A stretch of 64,000 nt of DNA, taken from positions 15,297,863 through 15,361,862 of the forward strand of contig OZ022256.1 in the NCBI GenBank assembly GCA_963978905.1, in the 5' to 3' direction. Position numbers and translations under genes: made by a program. This document shows positions 22,291 to 36,036 of this stretch, in pieces; the first letter of the stretch is position 1; each line of letters opens with the position of its first letter. The DNA is from Trichostrongylus colubriformis (Eukaryota; Nematoda; Chromadorea; Rhabditida; Trichostrongylidae). The notes beneath the pieces are model-generated. The model was not told where the DNA came from, searched no databases, and worked only from the letters and a program-made list of their open reading frames with translations.

Positions 22291-25200
22291 GAACTTCTGT
22301 TTCACACCACCAGATTAGCCCTTCTGTTGCTTAATTTTTGTTCGTGCAGCGATCCTTATTTTTAGAACTGTTTTGAAATGTACAAAATTTTGACCCTGAA
22401 TAGATGCTGAGTGCACGGTGCAAACGATAATTACTGATTAACTCAGGACACTTCAGGACCTACCTTCGTTTTGATCTTCAAGATAACTCACTCCTTTTTC
22501 CCTTGTTCAAACCAAATTCCCAAGAACTACCCTTGTTTAACATCTGGCTAACATTGCAACTTGTCTATAGGGAAAGAAAGAATGCGATGGAAACGAGCGG
22601 TTGCCAGACAAAGACGAAACCTTTCGATGGGAAGACAGATTGTGTGCACTTGGCTCGTGCACTTTTTTCCGATCGAAGAAATGAAATGGCCATGTGAGAC
22701 ATTACATCAAGTTTCGAAGAAAATTTGAACAATAAGAGTATGAAGGGCAGGCAAAGAACAGAAAAGGAAACGAAGAGTGTGAAGCCATCCCATCATAATG
22801 CTCGATGTTTTATGGAAAACAGTTTGATAATAATTGAAGAAGAATTCCTTCTAATTCTTTTTCAGAGCGCTGCACTGTCGCATTCTCATGCAGGGTAAAT
22901 GAGGACATCGTTAAAGCAAAGGATACGCTTGCCTCAAACCATCAGTGAAGTATTTCCTCAGCTGAGGCAGAGCTTGGGAGGAGCGAAAGATCCGATTGCC
23001 TAAGGATAAAACAGACAAACACATAAATTGAGTCTCTCTGCCGCTATCTTACACTGACTCAGAAAAAGGACGCAAACAAAAAGTTTCTTATGAATCGCGG
23101 TAGCGCCGGCACTTCCTTTCTTATGGAACTTCTCAATTTATTTCAATACGTATCACGGTTTATCATTATTAATGCCTCACCATGGTGGAGCACTTTGAAT
23201 TTCGGACGCTTGCAAGAATATACTTCCGCAGCGATTGGGTTTTGATGAAAGCAATCACGTGATCATATGCAACAACAGAAACCACGGTCAAAGCATCATA
23301 CGGGTCGAGGCGGCGTGGTGAGGTTTCAAGAGGCAACGTATTTTACTCTGGACGCGATGATCTGCGACGTCGCATTGGTTCCGCCTGCACCATTGTCATG
23401 GCCAAGTGCAAATGTTGCCCTAAAATAGGTTTGGTAGACTATGGTAGGCGACGGACGCGGTCTAACGCGCACTGAAATTGCATATAACGAACAGGCTTCA
23501 TGACCCATAAATGAACTTCATTATAAGTTTTTTTTTGTCACCCTACAAAACCGCTGACCACTTTCTGATGTGTCCTCTTCATAATAGTTTTTTCCGTTAA
23601 CTCTTATTGTGTATTATTGCAAACCTACTTTCTGACGTCGCGAGCCATGTTCATATAGTACTTTCCAGAGTGCTGACCTTTCACTTTCATTCACAGTAAT
23701 TTTTACCTGTTCGGATGACCCGATCTTTTATAGGTGACAAAAGGAAACTCGTCTTGAAAAGCCTTCATCACACAGGGAGTGTGCCACTAGATCAGAAAAT
23801 CGGTGTTGCAGAGCGTTCTACGTGCGATGTGATGGGTGCGAGCCAGCGGCGCCGCGTCAGTTGAATCCTGAAGCGATTGCGCTTAAAATAAGGCGTAAGA
23901 CATCGCCACCGCTTTGGGACCCAGCTTATGTAGCGTGCAACTACGTACCACACGCATATACGCGAATCTTCGTTTTAGTGGCACACATCCTCATTACACA
24001 TTGTCTTAGGCAAAAAGTTCGAGTTTCGATTCTGCAATGGATTGATTGGAAGATGTGTTTCTATTGGCCTACAAGTGTATCACTTGAAAGAACAGCGCTC
24101 AGAATAGAATATCTTCCCCACTAGTCGCCACACTTTGGACCAAGATTCTGAGAAATGGAGCTATCCTGAAGGATATCTTGGCGAGACAATAGCTCACAGG
24201 TGCCACCAACGCTAAGGGTACTGCTGCGATCATGCTGCACCAAATTTGACCCAGAAAACTTACTCTAAAGTGATATAAGGGCTTTTCCAAAGCATCAGAA
24301 GCACCAGTTCGGCTGTTGCAGAAGGATCATAGTTCATCATAACTGTACGCTCGAGATGCAAAGGAAGAATGTGGCGCAAATCCCGGTAAGGTGTGGGCTT
24401 TGAAACAGTCCTTCAATCTGCAGCAGATTCAGCACATCAAGCCTAGCCTCCTCCAACGAGTTTCACATGTCAGTGCGACGTATCACAGATTCCCGTTGCA
24501 TCAATCGATATTCAATGACGCGGCATGAAAGGAAGCTAGTCTACGCAAACGTCACCGGGAAGTATACAGATAGTATCGGCTGCTTTTTGAACGTTTGTCC
24601 TCGTTTTTGTACTACTGCATTGACATTCATTCCTACTCCTACTTGTTCCTGCGGTCAACTTGTATTTACTGCTGTCTTTAGAGGAACGGGAAGGGGTTCA
24701 AAGAAAGAGAAAGATGCAAAGAAATGATCATTTTGTTCATTCATGAACATTCAAGGTTAGAAGCGATAACTGGTGGAAAAACCCGGATACAAGAGCGCGA
24801 GGCTGTAGTGCATATTCGCATCACATTCGCATTACTTCGAACTGCACACGCTGACTTTCCGAGTTGCCCGTTGTAGAGATGTCATTTGTTGTCTCGTAGA
24901 GTGTATTTCATTCATACGTGATGATGTGAAATAAGTGAAACAACACACAGCAACAAACAAGTAAAACAATCAAATGAAGAGTAAGCGAAAGCGTGAGAAA
25001 AAAGTGTGATTACAAATAAAACCTAATGTATTCACTTTCAACGTCTTGGCAAGATGTGGTGTGTGCATTGCGGCCACTGCAAGCTACCGTCATCCCATAC
25101 CGTAAGCCAAAATCGCCCCCTCCCAGTGTCTTTAAAATCAGGAAGATAGCCATTATGGCGATGAAGTAGTAGTGACAGCAGTGGATAGCCAGAATTGGGC

Positions 25201-28200
25201 AGGGAACAGGACTGTGAGACACAATATGTGCGAATTCGAAAACCATACAGCAAAGTATGAATGATTCATGGGGACAACTTTAAATACAGTCATTTATTGC
25301 ATTGAGGCTATAAAAGCACATAGGTAAACAGATATGCATCTTTACGACTGCTGCAAACAGAAGCTGTCAAGAGGCTATGAAGCTTCAATGAGAATTTTCC
25401 AACAGAAGCGCTGACAAGCACGCATTATTAATTCTGTGCTACCAAACAAAATAGTGAAAATTTTATTTGTTCTATTTTTGCAGACGGGGACCCTTGGTAC
25501 ATAGTGGGTTACTGACCATAAGAATTTGGTGTCGCAATAGAGTTTTGAAGATGTCCTACAACAGAAGGGTATGAGTGGTACTTCGAGTGAGCCACTCCGA
25601 GACTTTGTAATCAGAGTATGAATAGTTTCCTGGGAAAACGTCATATGAAACTGTAGAAGAGGGATGGGATTGCCAACCACTTATGGAGTTTCTAGTCAAT
25701 TTTTCCGGTATTTTTAGTAGTATATTCTGAAAACGCTGCCTCTCGCAATCAGCATCTGTTTGGATAGCAAAAAGATCCTACAGGCCAGCTCCCCTGGGAA
25801 AGACTGATCGTATGTCTGAAACTTTCGGAATGGATCGCCTTACCAACGCGACTATTCCCTCGACAACACTTTCCCTGAAGGCAGCAATAGGATGATTGAG
25901 AAGAATTGGAGCTAACAATATGAGGGCATGTTCGAATTGAGGGTTGGCGAACAGTTCTGAACAGAGAACCTGCGCGATGCTCTCTTCGAAAAGCACTCCC
26001 TAAGATATACATCTCGACCTTGTTTGGATGGTAAAGGTGGAGTGGCTAGGAAGGACCAGGCAAAGTTGGCTTCTTTTGACTTGCGTTGCATCTTCTCTTC
26101 AATCACGTAGAGGACGCGAAAGAACGTCCTCCTTAATGGTGGAAGTTCCCCTTTTTCGCTTTTTGACCACTTCGTTCCAGTTCTTCTCCACTGTGGCATA
26201 CAGGATATGTCTACTTTCATACTCTACAAAGCTAAAATCATCCTAATAATGTCTAAAGAACTGAGCGGAACGGAAACCAAACCATGACTTTGATACAAGA
26301 CCCCCGAAAATTTCCCTCTGATGATCCCTTCGTTTTTAAGTCAAGAACGCAAAGAAATAAAAAAAAACACTCAGTCATAATCTTTGATTGTTCAGAATTC
26401 CATACTTTCAAGATACAAACGCAACATTCCAGTAGGATTCATTGAGTGTACGCTATTCGAAAACAATCAAAAACAGGAAAATCTGAGCAGAGCAACGAGG
26501 AACAGCAATGCTCATGCCCTGGAAGAACACAAGGAGACGAGTGTTTTGATTAGAAACTGCCTGATGACATGCTGGGAAAGAGGAGAGCGAATTCACGCAC
26601 GGACGTGATTCATCGAATTTCTCATCGTTCTATACCATTACAAATAATGCGAATTGTTGTAACATCACTAGTCTACCGTATTGGATGTTACAGTAATCTC
26701 TTAAAAACCTCTTATTTTTGTACCAAAACGAGGAATCACCATAGCAGGTGCCCAGAAGATCCCATGGTCGCTCATTAAAAGTGAAGCCACGAGAATTGGA
26801 ACACATTGTGATTACAATCAGCAACGAGAAAAAGGTTAGTTTCTGAAAAAACGTAGCTAATACCAGGCGAGCACCAAATGGCCTGATGAGAAGTGACAGG
26901 CCTGATGCCCCTCCCACTCTGCGCGTTTTTTTCGTTCTAGCGCACTCCTTCTGATTTCCTGTTCTTTTATCTGCTTTGCTGTCAAAAGTGCAACTGATGA
27001 TGGTGATGATGATAGGGGTGAAAAAGACTGCCATTTTGGGAGTGTTGCCGAATCGCAGCACAGAAAACTCGCTCAGACTTTTTTTAAAATTTTGATGGTG
27101 TTTTTGGACCAGGCGCAACGACTTGTATCAAAACAAGGCCATGTGATGTAGAGCTTCACTACGGGCATAACTTTGAACATGACTTCGTTTCATTAGCTTC
27201 GACATCTTCAACGAGCTTTACTTGAGTTTCTGGTGCTGACATGGACGGGAAGGGAAGAAGGATTAACTAGAGTAAAAGGAATAATTGCTGAGAGCACTAC
27301 CACTGTTCTAGTATCAGGCTCCAGAATTTCCTCTTTCCACGACTTTGTATCGTTTCATTCGAGCCCTTCACTACAACGCGATCAGTCTTACATGCGCACC
27401 TTGATTGGGCGGTGCTTAGTACAAAAACTCATAACTCGGTTTCAATGCAGCCTAGAGTCTAGAAAAAATCGCTAGAAACGATAGGATCAATGTCCAAGCT
27501 ACCTTAAACGCTCTTAAAGGCATGTTTATTGGTGCCATTGGAAGTGGTTAAAAGCGAAAAAACAGGGTCTCCCACATCATCGAGTACGTGCTTACGCGTT
27601 TTCTGCATCACTGATGTTGGTGAAGCATACGGCGAGACCAGATACCACCTCCCTCCCCAGCCACCTTACGTTTAACACTAAAACAAGGGTGAGATGAGGA
27701 CTCTAGAAAGTGTTTCTCGAACAGAGGATTGCACAGATTCTCTGTTTACAAGTCGCCCACCATTCAAGTCGAACATGTCGTCTTATTGAGAGTTCTGATT
27801 CTCCTCAATCACTAACTCTACTGCTGCCTTCAACTCAGAAAAGTAATGTGACGACAGCATTGCTGCATTGACTAGACTCCCTCTTAAGGTCTCGCCCACA
27901 GTGGGCGAAGACTTTAAAGGCACAGCTCACGATAATATGAGTGCCTTGTTTCCATCAGCGGGTAGATAGCCCCTTCCACAAGGGCAAAGCGTGACCATCA
28001 TCACGGCTCGAGGGTGGGTGCTTAACGCGTAAGGAACATGTAAATAAGATGACGGCCACCGCCTCAAGATGGCCCACACCCATCTTCGATTCAACCAGCT
28101 GGTGAGCGGTGGCTTTTACGTGTATGAGAAGCATGATATCGTCTGCGATAAGAAATGATAGGAAACATTCCCATTGTAAAAACAACATTATCGGATATTA

Positions 28201-28560
28201 TCATGTTGAAACTTTTCCAAATATTACTTGCTTTTAAGCTGCGAACTCGTCGAATCCGAAGGTCAGAAACATTTCATTTTCAAAGTTCTCGAAAAGTTTC
28301 CCCGTTTCTTCCCCACACTTGTGTTCTTTAGCACTCCCAGAGCCTTCATGGAGCGCGACGGGGCACGAAAATTATCGTGAATTGTGCCTTTAAGAAGCGG
28401 TCGTCTTGCCAACGCAGCAATGCTGTCGTGATTCAAAAGAATACTGAGAGTGTAGCCGGGATGTAGACTAAAACAAGAAATCCCAAAAAAAAGTAAAAAT
28501 CGAAAAAGGTGATATCTGCGAAAGCTTTGGAATTAGGAATTAGGAGTTTTATAATCATCT
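22291..28560. other. gene-poor repeat-rich stretch
   Basis: No splice-supported exon was found on either strand. Recognisable pieces are 25060-25140 (relative of 60-130 and 32640), 26100-26210 (interior of the GGCAGTGATAGGGG family) and 27395-27500 (relative of 18180-18820). About 24770-24890 is similar in inverse orientation to 32930-33030. Confidence 0.4.
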
Positions 28561-31279
28561 AAAGACACGTAAGAGGTAAATTTGGCTGATTATGAAATAT
28601 GAAAGTTAGAGTGCCCAAAAGTTTAACAGTAGAGAGAACAAATAAAACGACGTAAAACTCGAGAAATATGAGCTCTAAAGTGCCATTCTTTTGGCACCTC
28701 TGCGTCACTACCCGATGGAGTAGATTGCAGAAGGGCAAGGGGCCGGGAACATTGTCTTCACCCCTCCAGTCGCCTTGAAGGAGGGATAATTTGTAGGAAA
28801 AGATATTGAGATGGACTGAATTAGAAGGAAATTAACAGTTTCTCACCATGCGTTGCCTAATTCTTCTAACATGCTAATCTAACCGGCGAATTTAATCGCG
28901 CCTTTACAGGAAGCACCATTATCACTGTAATAGATTCAAGGTGTACATCCTATCATTAATAACAACTAGTCTTCACTGATAAACCCTTTCAACAGAATTT
29001 ACTTGCGGAGAATGACATTTCTAGCGATAAAGTGAAGGAAACGAGGTAAGCTAGTCTATAGTAGCCATGATGGGCAAAATATAATACCTAGGTGTGCCGC
29101 AGTCATGGGGCAGTGAGCGCGCGCACGACTCTCGAAGAAATTGCGTGTTAATTTCTGGGAAGTTGGTGTACAGAAAAAAGAGGATGAGGAATAAGCGAAA
29201 AAACTGCCCATGCGCAGCATGACCCTTTGCATAGCCTGCATAGCGATGATGATGCACATCGATGAAGCAAAGCCAATGGAGCTACTTGCACTTTCGACTG
29301 GTTGAATTAAATCTGCACAAGGCGTAAATGCCGTCCGTTGAAGATGAAACTTTTTGCGGATCGGAAGAGTTTTTCGAAGAACAGGCGACCGTTTGCCCTG
29401 CTGATAAAAGACCATACGGCACCTTAATCCGCTTTTTTGTACTTTTGGTGGTGAACGATCAAACACCATAGAGTGCCATTACATCTAATCTTTCGAGCAA
29501 ATGTCGGTGCCGTCCTAATTGGGAAGGGGGGGGGGGGACATTCCGTAGAATGTTGAAGATCTGTGGAGCATGAACGTGTCGAACATGCAATCTTGAGCTG
29601 ATATACCTTCATCGCATAATTGTCGTGTCACTCACATGTTCCCAGATTTAATATGTGAGTTCTAACCCCTGAAACAAAGATCAAATGAGTGGAGCAAAAG
29701 TGTAAACACGCGAATAAGAAAAGTAAACACAATCACAGATAACAGAGTTGACTGAGCGAAAGCTCAAAGTGACAGGTCGACACGTCGCTCAGACGGACCG
29801 CCGCAAGATAACGTTCATGAAGTCTTTGTTTGCCGTCGAGCAAATCGACTTCATTGCGAATAACTTCTATGATTGGAATGAAATTCTCTTATCAGAGTGC
29901 ACTTGAAATTGCTCGAATTCTGATAAGGGTTATGATCAAACTGAATACTGTTAAACGCACTAACTTTTACTGTAGACTGAATAGTTGAAGTACTTGAAAT
30001 TACAGAGGGTGCCAAAAAAAGAAATAATCTTTCCCTCCTTTTTCAACCTAACTTTAGTCGAACTTCAGCCAATTCTGACCAGGCATTTCCATCCCTGAAG
30101 TGAAGAGCAGACCTCACTCTATCATATTCTCTGTAACAGCCTCCTGCACGAGCAGGAACGGGAGCTTGTTCCGAGTGAACAAGATGTGTCACCTCAACTG
30201 AGCAGAATCCGAGATTTCATCCCTCGTACAAAACCTTGCTGAGGTCCGTTCACTGTGGGTACCTGAGCGGATTCATACTGGGTGGTGTTCTTCAACATAT
30301 CCCGTCTTTTCCTTGTTCTCAGCGCCCTTCGTCTACAAGGACCAGAACTTGCCGTTACCGCTGAAACCCCTCAGGAGGCAGGTTTGAGGCATGAAAAATG
30401 GTACTTTAGATCATAGCAGCGTTGTTGGAGCAGCAAGGACTCTGTGACATTCACGATCCGAAGCGCCAATCCTTGGAAGCTTCCCACAAAAGATCTACCA
30501 CGGAACCTGGCCCCGCTGTTTCGAGCGGACCTTGATATCGAAGGTGCTCTGAAACGCGATTGCGCCGAATGAAGGCTACGTATTTCGATGAAGGTGAAAT
30601 AGTGAGTCTCAGCTTCTCCTGTTTTTAGAGGAACCTTTCGGGAATATTTTGCCCCGGTACTTTTATCTCTTATCTCTTATTACTTTATTTTTTGGCACCC
30701 CCTGTAGATGAAGGAACCGTGAACGATCCTAATTCTTTACAGAATCACTATACTGAGTTCAGTACTCGAGCACAACCTTGAAAAGAAAAAGACCCGCTAT
30801 TTAATACAGGAATCGAAAAACAGCAGCTCGCTGAATTCCCTTAAAGCACTTTTAAACATTTGCTGGCGGCCCAGACTCGTGCTTAATGTTGATTTGCTTC
30901 TTACTCTGCGCCTCCGCTCACTGACCGCCGTCCCCTGTTCCATAGTCATTTAACACACCCGCCTCCACGAACAGCCCCACCTCATCGGACGTTACCTCAA
31001 GGAGTTGTGTCATAACAAAATTTCTGTTTATTTGCGTGAAGCTTTGGCTGTGACTCGGAGTGAACAAATACAACATAGATATAAGAGTAACGAAAGGACC
31101 CAATTTCGCGAATCTTTCCTTTGCGCCCATGGATTTTCCCATTCCATTCCTCTCAAAATTACAGCGGATATAGCACATGAACACAAACGCGAGAAAAAGC
31201 GGGATAATCCCTTCACTCCAAAGTAGAAATCAAAAAACCAGAGTAAGAGCAACTCGTCTGAACCATAAGCGGCTAAGGC
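28561..31279. other. gene-poor stretch with repeat fragments
   Basis: Around 28590-28860 a degraded GGCAGTGATAGGGG-family interior is visible (tatgaaagttagagtgccc, then actcgagaaat). 31020-31110 resembles a sub-terminal piece of the AAAGGAAT family. No gene recognised. Confidence 0.4.
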
Positions 31280-31550
31280 GCCGCTAAAATTTTCGTGCCC
31301 AATGTAGATTTGTATCTCTCTCTCTGCGACCCTGACCACGCGACTGTCGCCTCTTTTTGCTCCTCAGTTCGCTAGCCCCCTACCCACTCGAACGCCCTAT
31401 CTCGTCGTTCACACATTGCGAAGCTCTACTCTAGTTGGATTCGTGTATATTCGCATGGAACTTTGCATGTGGCCTTCAGTAGGAAAGTATAAAATAAATA
31501 CATATATTGCTAACAGAAGAGTATAAATTTCCGTGCACAATTCCTTGAAA
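31280..31550. repeat. degraded AAAGGAAT-family fragment
   Basis: Contains 'cgcatggaactttgcatgtg' and ends 'ccgtgcacaattccttgaaa', matching the right arm of that family; a similar segment occurs at 63830-64000. Confidence 0.45.
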
Positions 31551-31625
31551 TAATGCTCTCAGTCACTCATCACACAAAGGCTCCACAACTTTTGAAGTGG
31601 TGTAAATTGGATACGTTCGGAAGTT

Positions 31626-32214
31626 TTAACCCATTGACGACCGCAGCATTTACACTTGTCTGGCGCGTGAGACCTCGTGGAATTTTCCCACGCTTCGCGT
31701 GTGACACGACCTCGTGCCACACGGTCCCACAGGATCACCTCTTTTGGCAGGCTATTATTTTTCACTTTTTTTGCATTGTATTTAGGTTTTCACTTGTATT
31801 TATGATAATATATAAACCGCATTTGTATTAATCTTCCCAATTCGAATAAGAATGGATCTTCAATAGTTGAACTAAAATAAATCAAAATATCGGTAGACAG
31901 CTACTAGAAAGTGGATTCAAGCGACCGAAAGGTGTCTTACACACCGTCTGTGAGAAGACCACCACGGTGGTACACCAGGCTTTACACCAACTAAATATTT
32001 ACATATTTATTTACCCCTTTATTTAGAAGCTCAATAATCCAAGAATCAAAAGTTATTTTATTGGACCATGCTCCGTGTAAAAACTTTTATATTTGAAGCA
32101 AACATAATAAAAAAAGATCAAACAAAAGTTTCAAAAGAGGCTTAAAATATAAGTAACAAGACTGCGTGGGACCGTGTGACACGACATCGTGTCACACTAT
32201 CGTCAATAGGTTAA
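31626..32214. mobile_element. piggyBac-like MITE with TTAA target sites
   Basis: The sequence TTAA-CCCATTGACGA (31626) is matched by TCGTCAATAGG-TTAA (32211-32214), giving short inverted ends starting CC(C/T) inside a TTAA duplication. Sub-terminal inverted blocks carry the word CGTGTGACACGA (31695-31735 and 32165-32198). The TTAA duplication with C-rich ends is the piggyBac signature. No transposase frame. Confidence 0.8.
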
Positions 32215-32243
32215 GTCTTCCTAATACCCCTTCATGGATAAAC

Positions 32244-32502
32244 AGGGTGCGGACCCTTATGTATGTAAATCGCACCGCGCCTGTCGCAAGCGAAGCTATA
32301 CGGACGAGTTAAAGGCGCTGGTTGTTGGGTCCCAAAGCGATTACAAGCCAACTGTGTATGGCCCCCCCAGCATTACCGTGAAATTGCTCTGATTGTGATC
32401 TCTGATAATGAGGATCAACTATAGCGGCGCACTCAGCTCACACACACCGCATTGCACGCCGCTCATCGTGGTGCGGAATTCTGACATAAGGGTACACACC
32501 CG
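32244..32502. mobile_element. MITE family 'TACCCTTATG', copy 3
   Basis: Ends CAGGGTGCGGACCCTTATG and CATAAGGGTACACACCCG; interior shares GTCGCAAGCGAAGC and CGCATTGCACGCCGCTCATCG-like sequence with the copies at 16134 and 17741. Confidence 0.8.
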
Positions 32503-33317
32503 CTCGAAAAACTGCAAGAGATAGCGAAGCGAAGGAAGGAAAAGGGAAATCTAGACAACTTGGAAGCTCCTATTTCACCCACTGGTACGTGGGGTAGTGT
32601 ACAGAGCGAGGATTACCTCACAAAAAGGGGTAAGAAGCTTAAAGACACTGGAAAGGGGTAATTTTGACCTACGGTAGAACGGACGTAGTGCGGACGAGTT
32701 TAAGTGACCGCCATTGCACAAACTCGCCAATTTGACGCCTTGGCATGCTGCCAAGGGGAGATGTTTCTATTATAAGTTTGTTTTTTCGTCTACTTTTTCC
32801 TTTGTTCTTTCCTACATTGTTTCGATGTTCTTACATGAATACTATGTAGTTGGGAGTGGCCACTCCACTGCGCAGGGAGTCAGGTGCTACAACTAACGTT
32901 GGCCCGCGGCTCGTGTTTTACAGCGGACAACTCGGAAAGTCAGTGTGTTGATGCGAATGGGATGCGTATACACATCATAGCGTCGCGCTTCTGAATCCGG
33001 GTTTTTTCGTCGATTATCGCTTCTAACCTCGGGTGTTCGTAACAAACTAATCATTTCTTTGCATATTCCTCTTGTTTCGAACCCCTTCCGGTTCCTTTAA
33101 AAATGGTGCTCTAGGTCAAAGTAACTTTTTCAGTACACGGCAAATTTTTGATAGTTTCTAGGAGATGCAACCCTACCACACTCCTCTCACATATAAGGAG
33201 TAGTGAGGTCGTCAGGCTGAAAATCCCACCACAGCAAACAAAGGCGGCGAACTGCGCCTACCTTTAATGAGGTGGTATTGACAGTTTGCTAGGCACTTTG
33301 CTTGTTTGGTGTAATAC
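32503..33317. other. repeat-derived intergenic DNA
   Basis: 32636-32760 is an inverted relative of bases 5-130. 32930-33030 is an inverted relative of 24770-24890. A possible terminal exon downstream of the next entry (33230-33285, minus) is too weak to annotate. Confidence 0.4.
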
Positions 33318-33481
33318 CTGGAGGCGCCTTATCGCTCTTCCACAGCCCTTGAATCGATCCTTGCTCCGGTAAATCACACCTGTCTCCAGGGTGAAAGGTA
33401 CACATGCCGGAGAGAATTGACTGGATATTGACTGTCACTATTGGCCTACCAAGGTATTGTGTTGTGCCGATGCAAACAAAG
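33318..33481 (-). CDS. isolated exon candidate, unknown protein
   Basis: Minus-strand open segment with an acceptor (caattgcag at its 5' side) and a donor (CCAG|gtatta at its 3' side), length 164 nt, entering in phase 2 and leaving in phase 1. The translation looks protein-like (LGRPIVTVNIQSILSGMC, then TFHPGDRCDLPEQGS) with three cysteines in the displayed part. No partner exons were identified with confidence and no family was recognised. It could also be a retroelement relic. Confidence 0.35.
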
Positions 33482-34929
33482 CTGCAATTGAAGACGGAGA
33501 TCTGTTGCATGGCGCGCATTTGATTTTGCTGCTATTGCATTGCATTGCAAAAAACATTCTGCTATTGCAACTGAACTGTCAACAATTACTTTTCGATATG
33601 AGTGGCAGAGTAAATAAAGACAAAAGAAGTGAACAATGCTTCGTGTGGCTCTTCAGAGTTCATTCCAGATCCAAAAAAAGGTTTGGGTAAATTTATTCTG
33701 AAAAGAACCTGCAGAGAAGAAATGATGCAGTAGGTATACAATAATACATCAGGGACCACAATAGCAAAGCCTGGCCACCATGCTACATTTTCAGTCTCTC
33801 TCATAAGTGCATTAATTCCGATTCTCGCTAGAATTCTCTAGAAAGCGTGTCGTAAAGTGTGTGTGTATAGTTTGTGTGTATATTTCTATATAATGATAAA
33901 ATACCAGGTTTAACAGTTGTAATAACGTAGTAGAAATGCTACTCCGTAAAAATTCGGTGAGATTACCAATTTGCAGGAATGTAGAATCAGCGTAAAAGAA
34001 TAGATAACTATCGATTGGGAGAATTGCAAATATATGGAATCGCGCTCTCCTAGAGATGCTGCAGATTGTGGAATCTCAGGAGCGCCAAAAACGGTACGTG
34101 TCTAATCTTTTTCCGCACATTCCACAAATCCATATTCTGCATTCTCACAACAAACGCAAATTACGCTCTCAAAATACGATGCAATACGCAGCTCTAAAAA
34201 TTGATACGTATCTTTATCACCTTTTACAGATTCCGCAATTCCATAAAAACGCAAATCCCATCCCTATAAACGCTGGCATAAGGTAAATGTGCGTAATCTT
34301 ACTTGAAGGGAGCAACTACCACTCTTCGCGCGAAAATTCCACCTAACGCCACTCAACCGAAGTATCGTATTGGACTGGAGGTCTGCATGAGTAATGGCGG
34401 AAGCCGAGTGCACGGCATGTCCCTATTTTATTCGCAACCCCTTTCTTATTTCTATACTATTTATTTGTTTGTTCATGCATTGATATGCTTGTTGTTTGCT
34501 GTGTTGACCCCGATTTCATCGCGTAAATTCTATCGCGCTCGTCAGAAAATTATCTTGGGAATCTTATCATATTGACTTGGCAAAGTGCTCCGTAGGCCCA
34601 AAAGTAAACGTTAGTGGGTGACACACTTGAACCTAGACAAAACAGATTATCGGGAGTATAAAAAACTTTGAATAGGGTGAGCAGAGCTTCTCAAGTATCC
34701 TGACCTGAAAGGACAAATAAATAATGGACTGGCTTCTGCAAGTCACAGCACCCTCATTCACGTCATACGTCCCTGCAGCTCTGAATAAGGGTGGGGAGCA
34801 CGGCGCCGGATTGGTTATTTTGGTTTTAATTGTCGTGTCACATCTTCAAGTGCTGACAATTGTCGCCCAAACAGTCATTGTATTGAAGCACGGTTAGTAT
34901 TGAAAAGGATAAAGGATAAAAGTGTCGGC
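33482..34929. other. intergenic, no gene seen
   Basis: No supported exon. Open frames near 34056-34290 and 34303-34575 lack recognisable domains. Confidence 0.35.
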
Positions 34930-35212
34930 GTCTACCAATCCTTCTTGAGGGATGAGCCAATCAGATTTCCAGATTTCTGGTTTCATTCGGATTCGTGGTA
35001 GCAGGTGAATGCGATTTGGCCTATACAACGACTTGCGGGGCCACCCAATGTTGAAGTTACTGCTTTGATCCTTCCAGAGGGGATGAATCACTTCACTATC
35101 CAAAATATGTGAAGCTTCGATGACCTGGAAGGAAAAAGATGTGGGAATTGATCCCAGCACCATTCGAAAGGGAGTTCGCGTCATCTGCGGATGCTCTTCC
35201 TGTAACCTGCCG
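34930..35212 (-). repeat. tRNA-derived SINE-like copy
   Basis: On the minus strand a head with tRNA-like spacing (GTTACAGGAAGAGCATCCGC, then GGGATCAATTCCCA in B-box position) precedes a tail containing GTCGTTGTATAGGCCAAATC and CGCATTCACC, shared with the copies at 16500 and 5820. Confidence 0.45.
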
Positions 35213-36036
35213 GCCGAAAATGATGAGGCATATTTTTCAAAAAATAATGCAAGGTAATGTAGAGCTCATTCTTCGTTGAAGCGTAAGGCAACATTTATAA
35301 CATTAATTTGGCTCGCAAAATAATCACCGCCAAAAAGGATGTTCACATCGCCAGTTAATTGTTACGATTTGAAGGCACCGGGAGGATTCAATCTTGGTTC
35401 ACGGTACTCGCTTGTAGTTCAACGATTGCACACATGACGTCCTACCGAGTCGTCCAGTGTGAATTTATTGGATATTTATTGTTTCACTTGTTTATGTTTG
35501 TTGTTTCACTTGTTGAACATCATCATGAATGAAATCAATTTCGCCTTCTCTGTTCGCCGACGGCGGATAACTCGGGTACTGAAGCATGCACCTGGAAGTG
35601 AAGTGCGCTGATATCGCTGTAGTACTCCGAAGGTGCATTTTCAACGCGAGTCGCTACACATTTTTGCGGGCTTAGATGACCGATTAAGTTTTCCCTCATT
35701 GCCCCTCTCTCGTTCCGATGTCTTTCTTCAAGTAGCCGTTCGATTCTCTTTGGAATGGAAACGTTCAACAATACTTGAGTCTCTACAAATTTTCGTATTT
35801 TTTAATACACATGCTCAAGAATGACTTATTTTTTCCACATTTTCTCTTCCGCTTACAGTCCCGTCGCTGCAATTCACATCCAAATTCGAATTCGAAAATT
35901 CCACTGCAATAAAATTGTGCAAAAATTGAGCCGTCCTCATGCTATTCTCTGTACGTTATGAATCACAACACGTGAATTTCGTCTTTCTCACACACTTTCT
36001 GGAAATTTCCCTAAACTTTCACTCAAAGCCAATATA
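35213..36036. other. intergenic, no gene seen
   Basis: Nothing recognised other than AT-rich sequence with short palindromes such as AAATTCGAATTCGAAAATT. Confidence 0.35.

Noticed and set aside
22102..22305. Leu/Cys/Val-rich membrane-like frame
   Set aside because: Translation of the GACA microsatellite.
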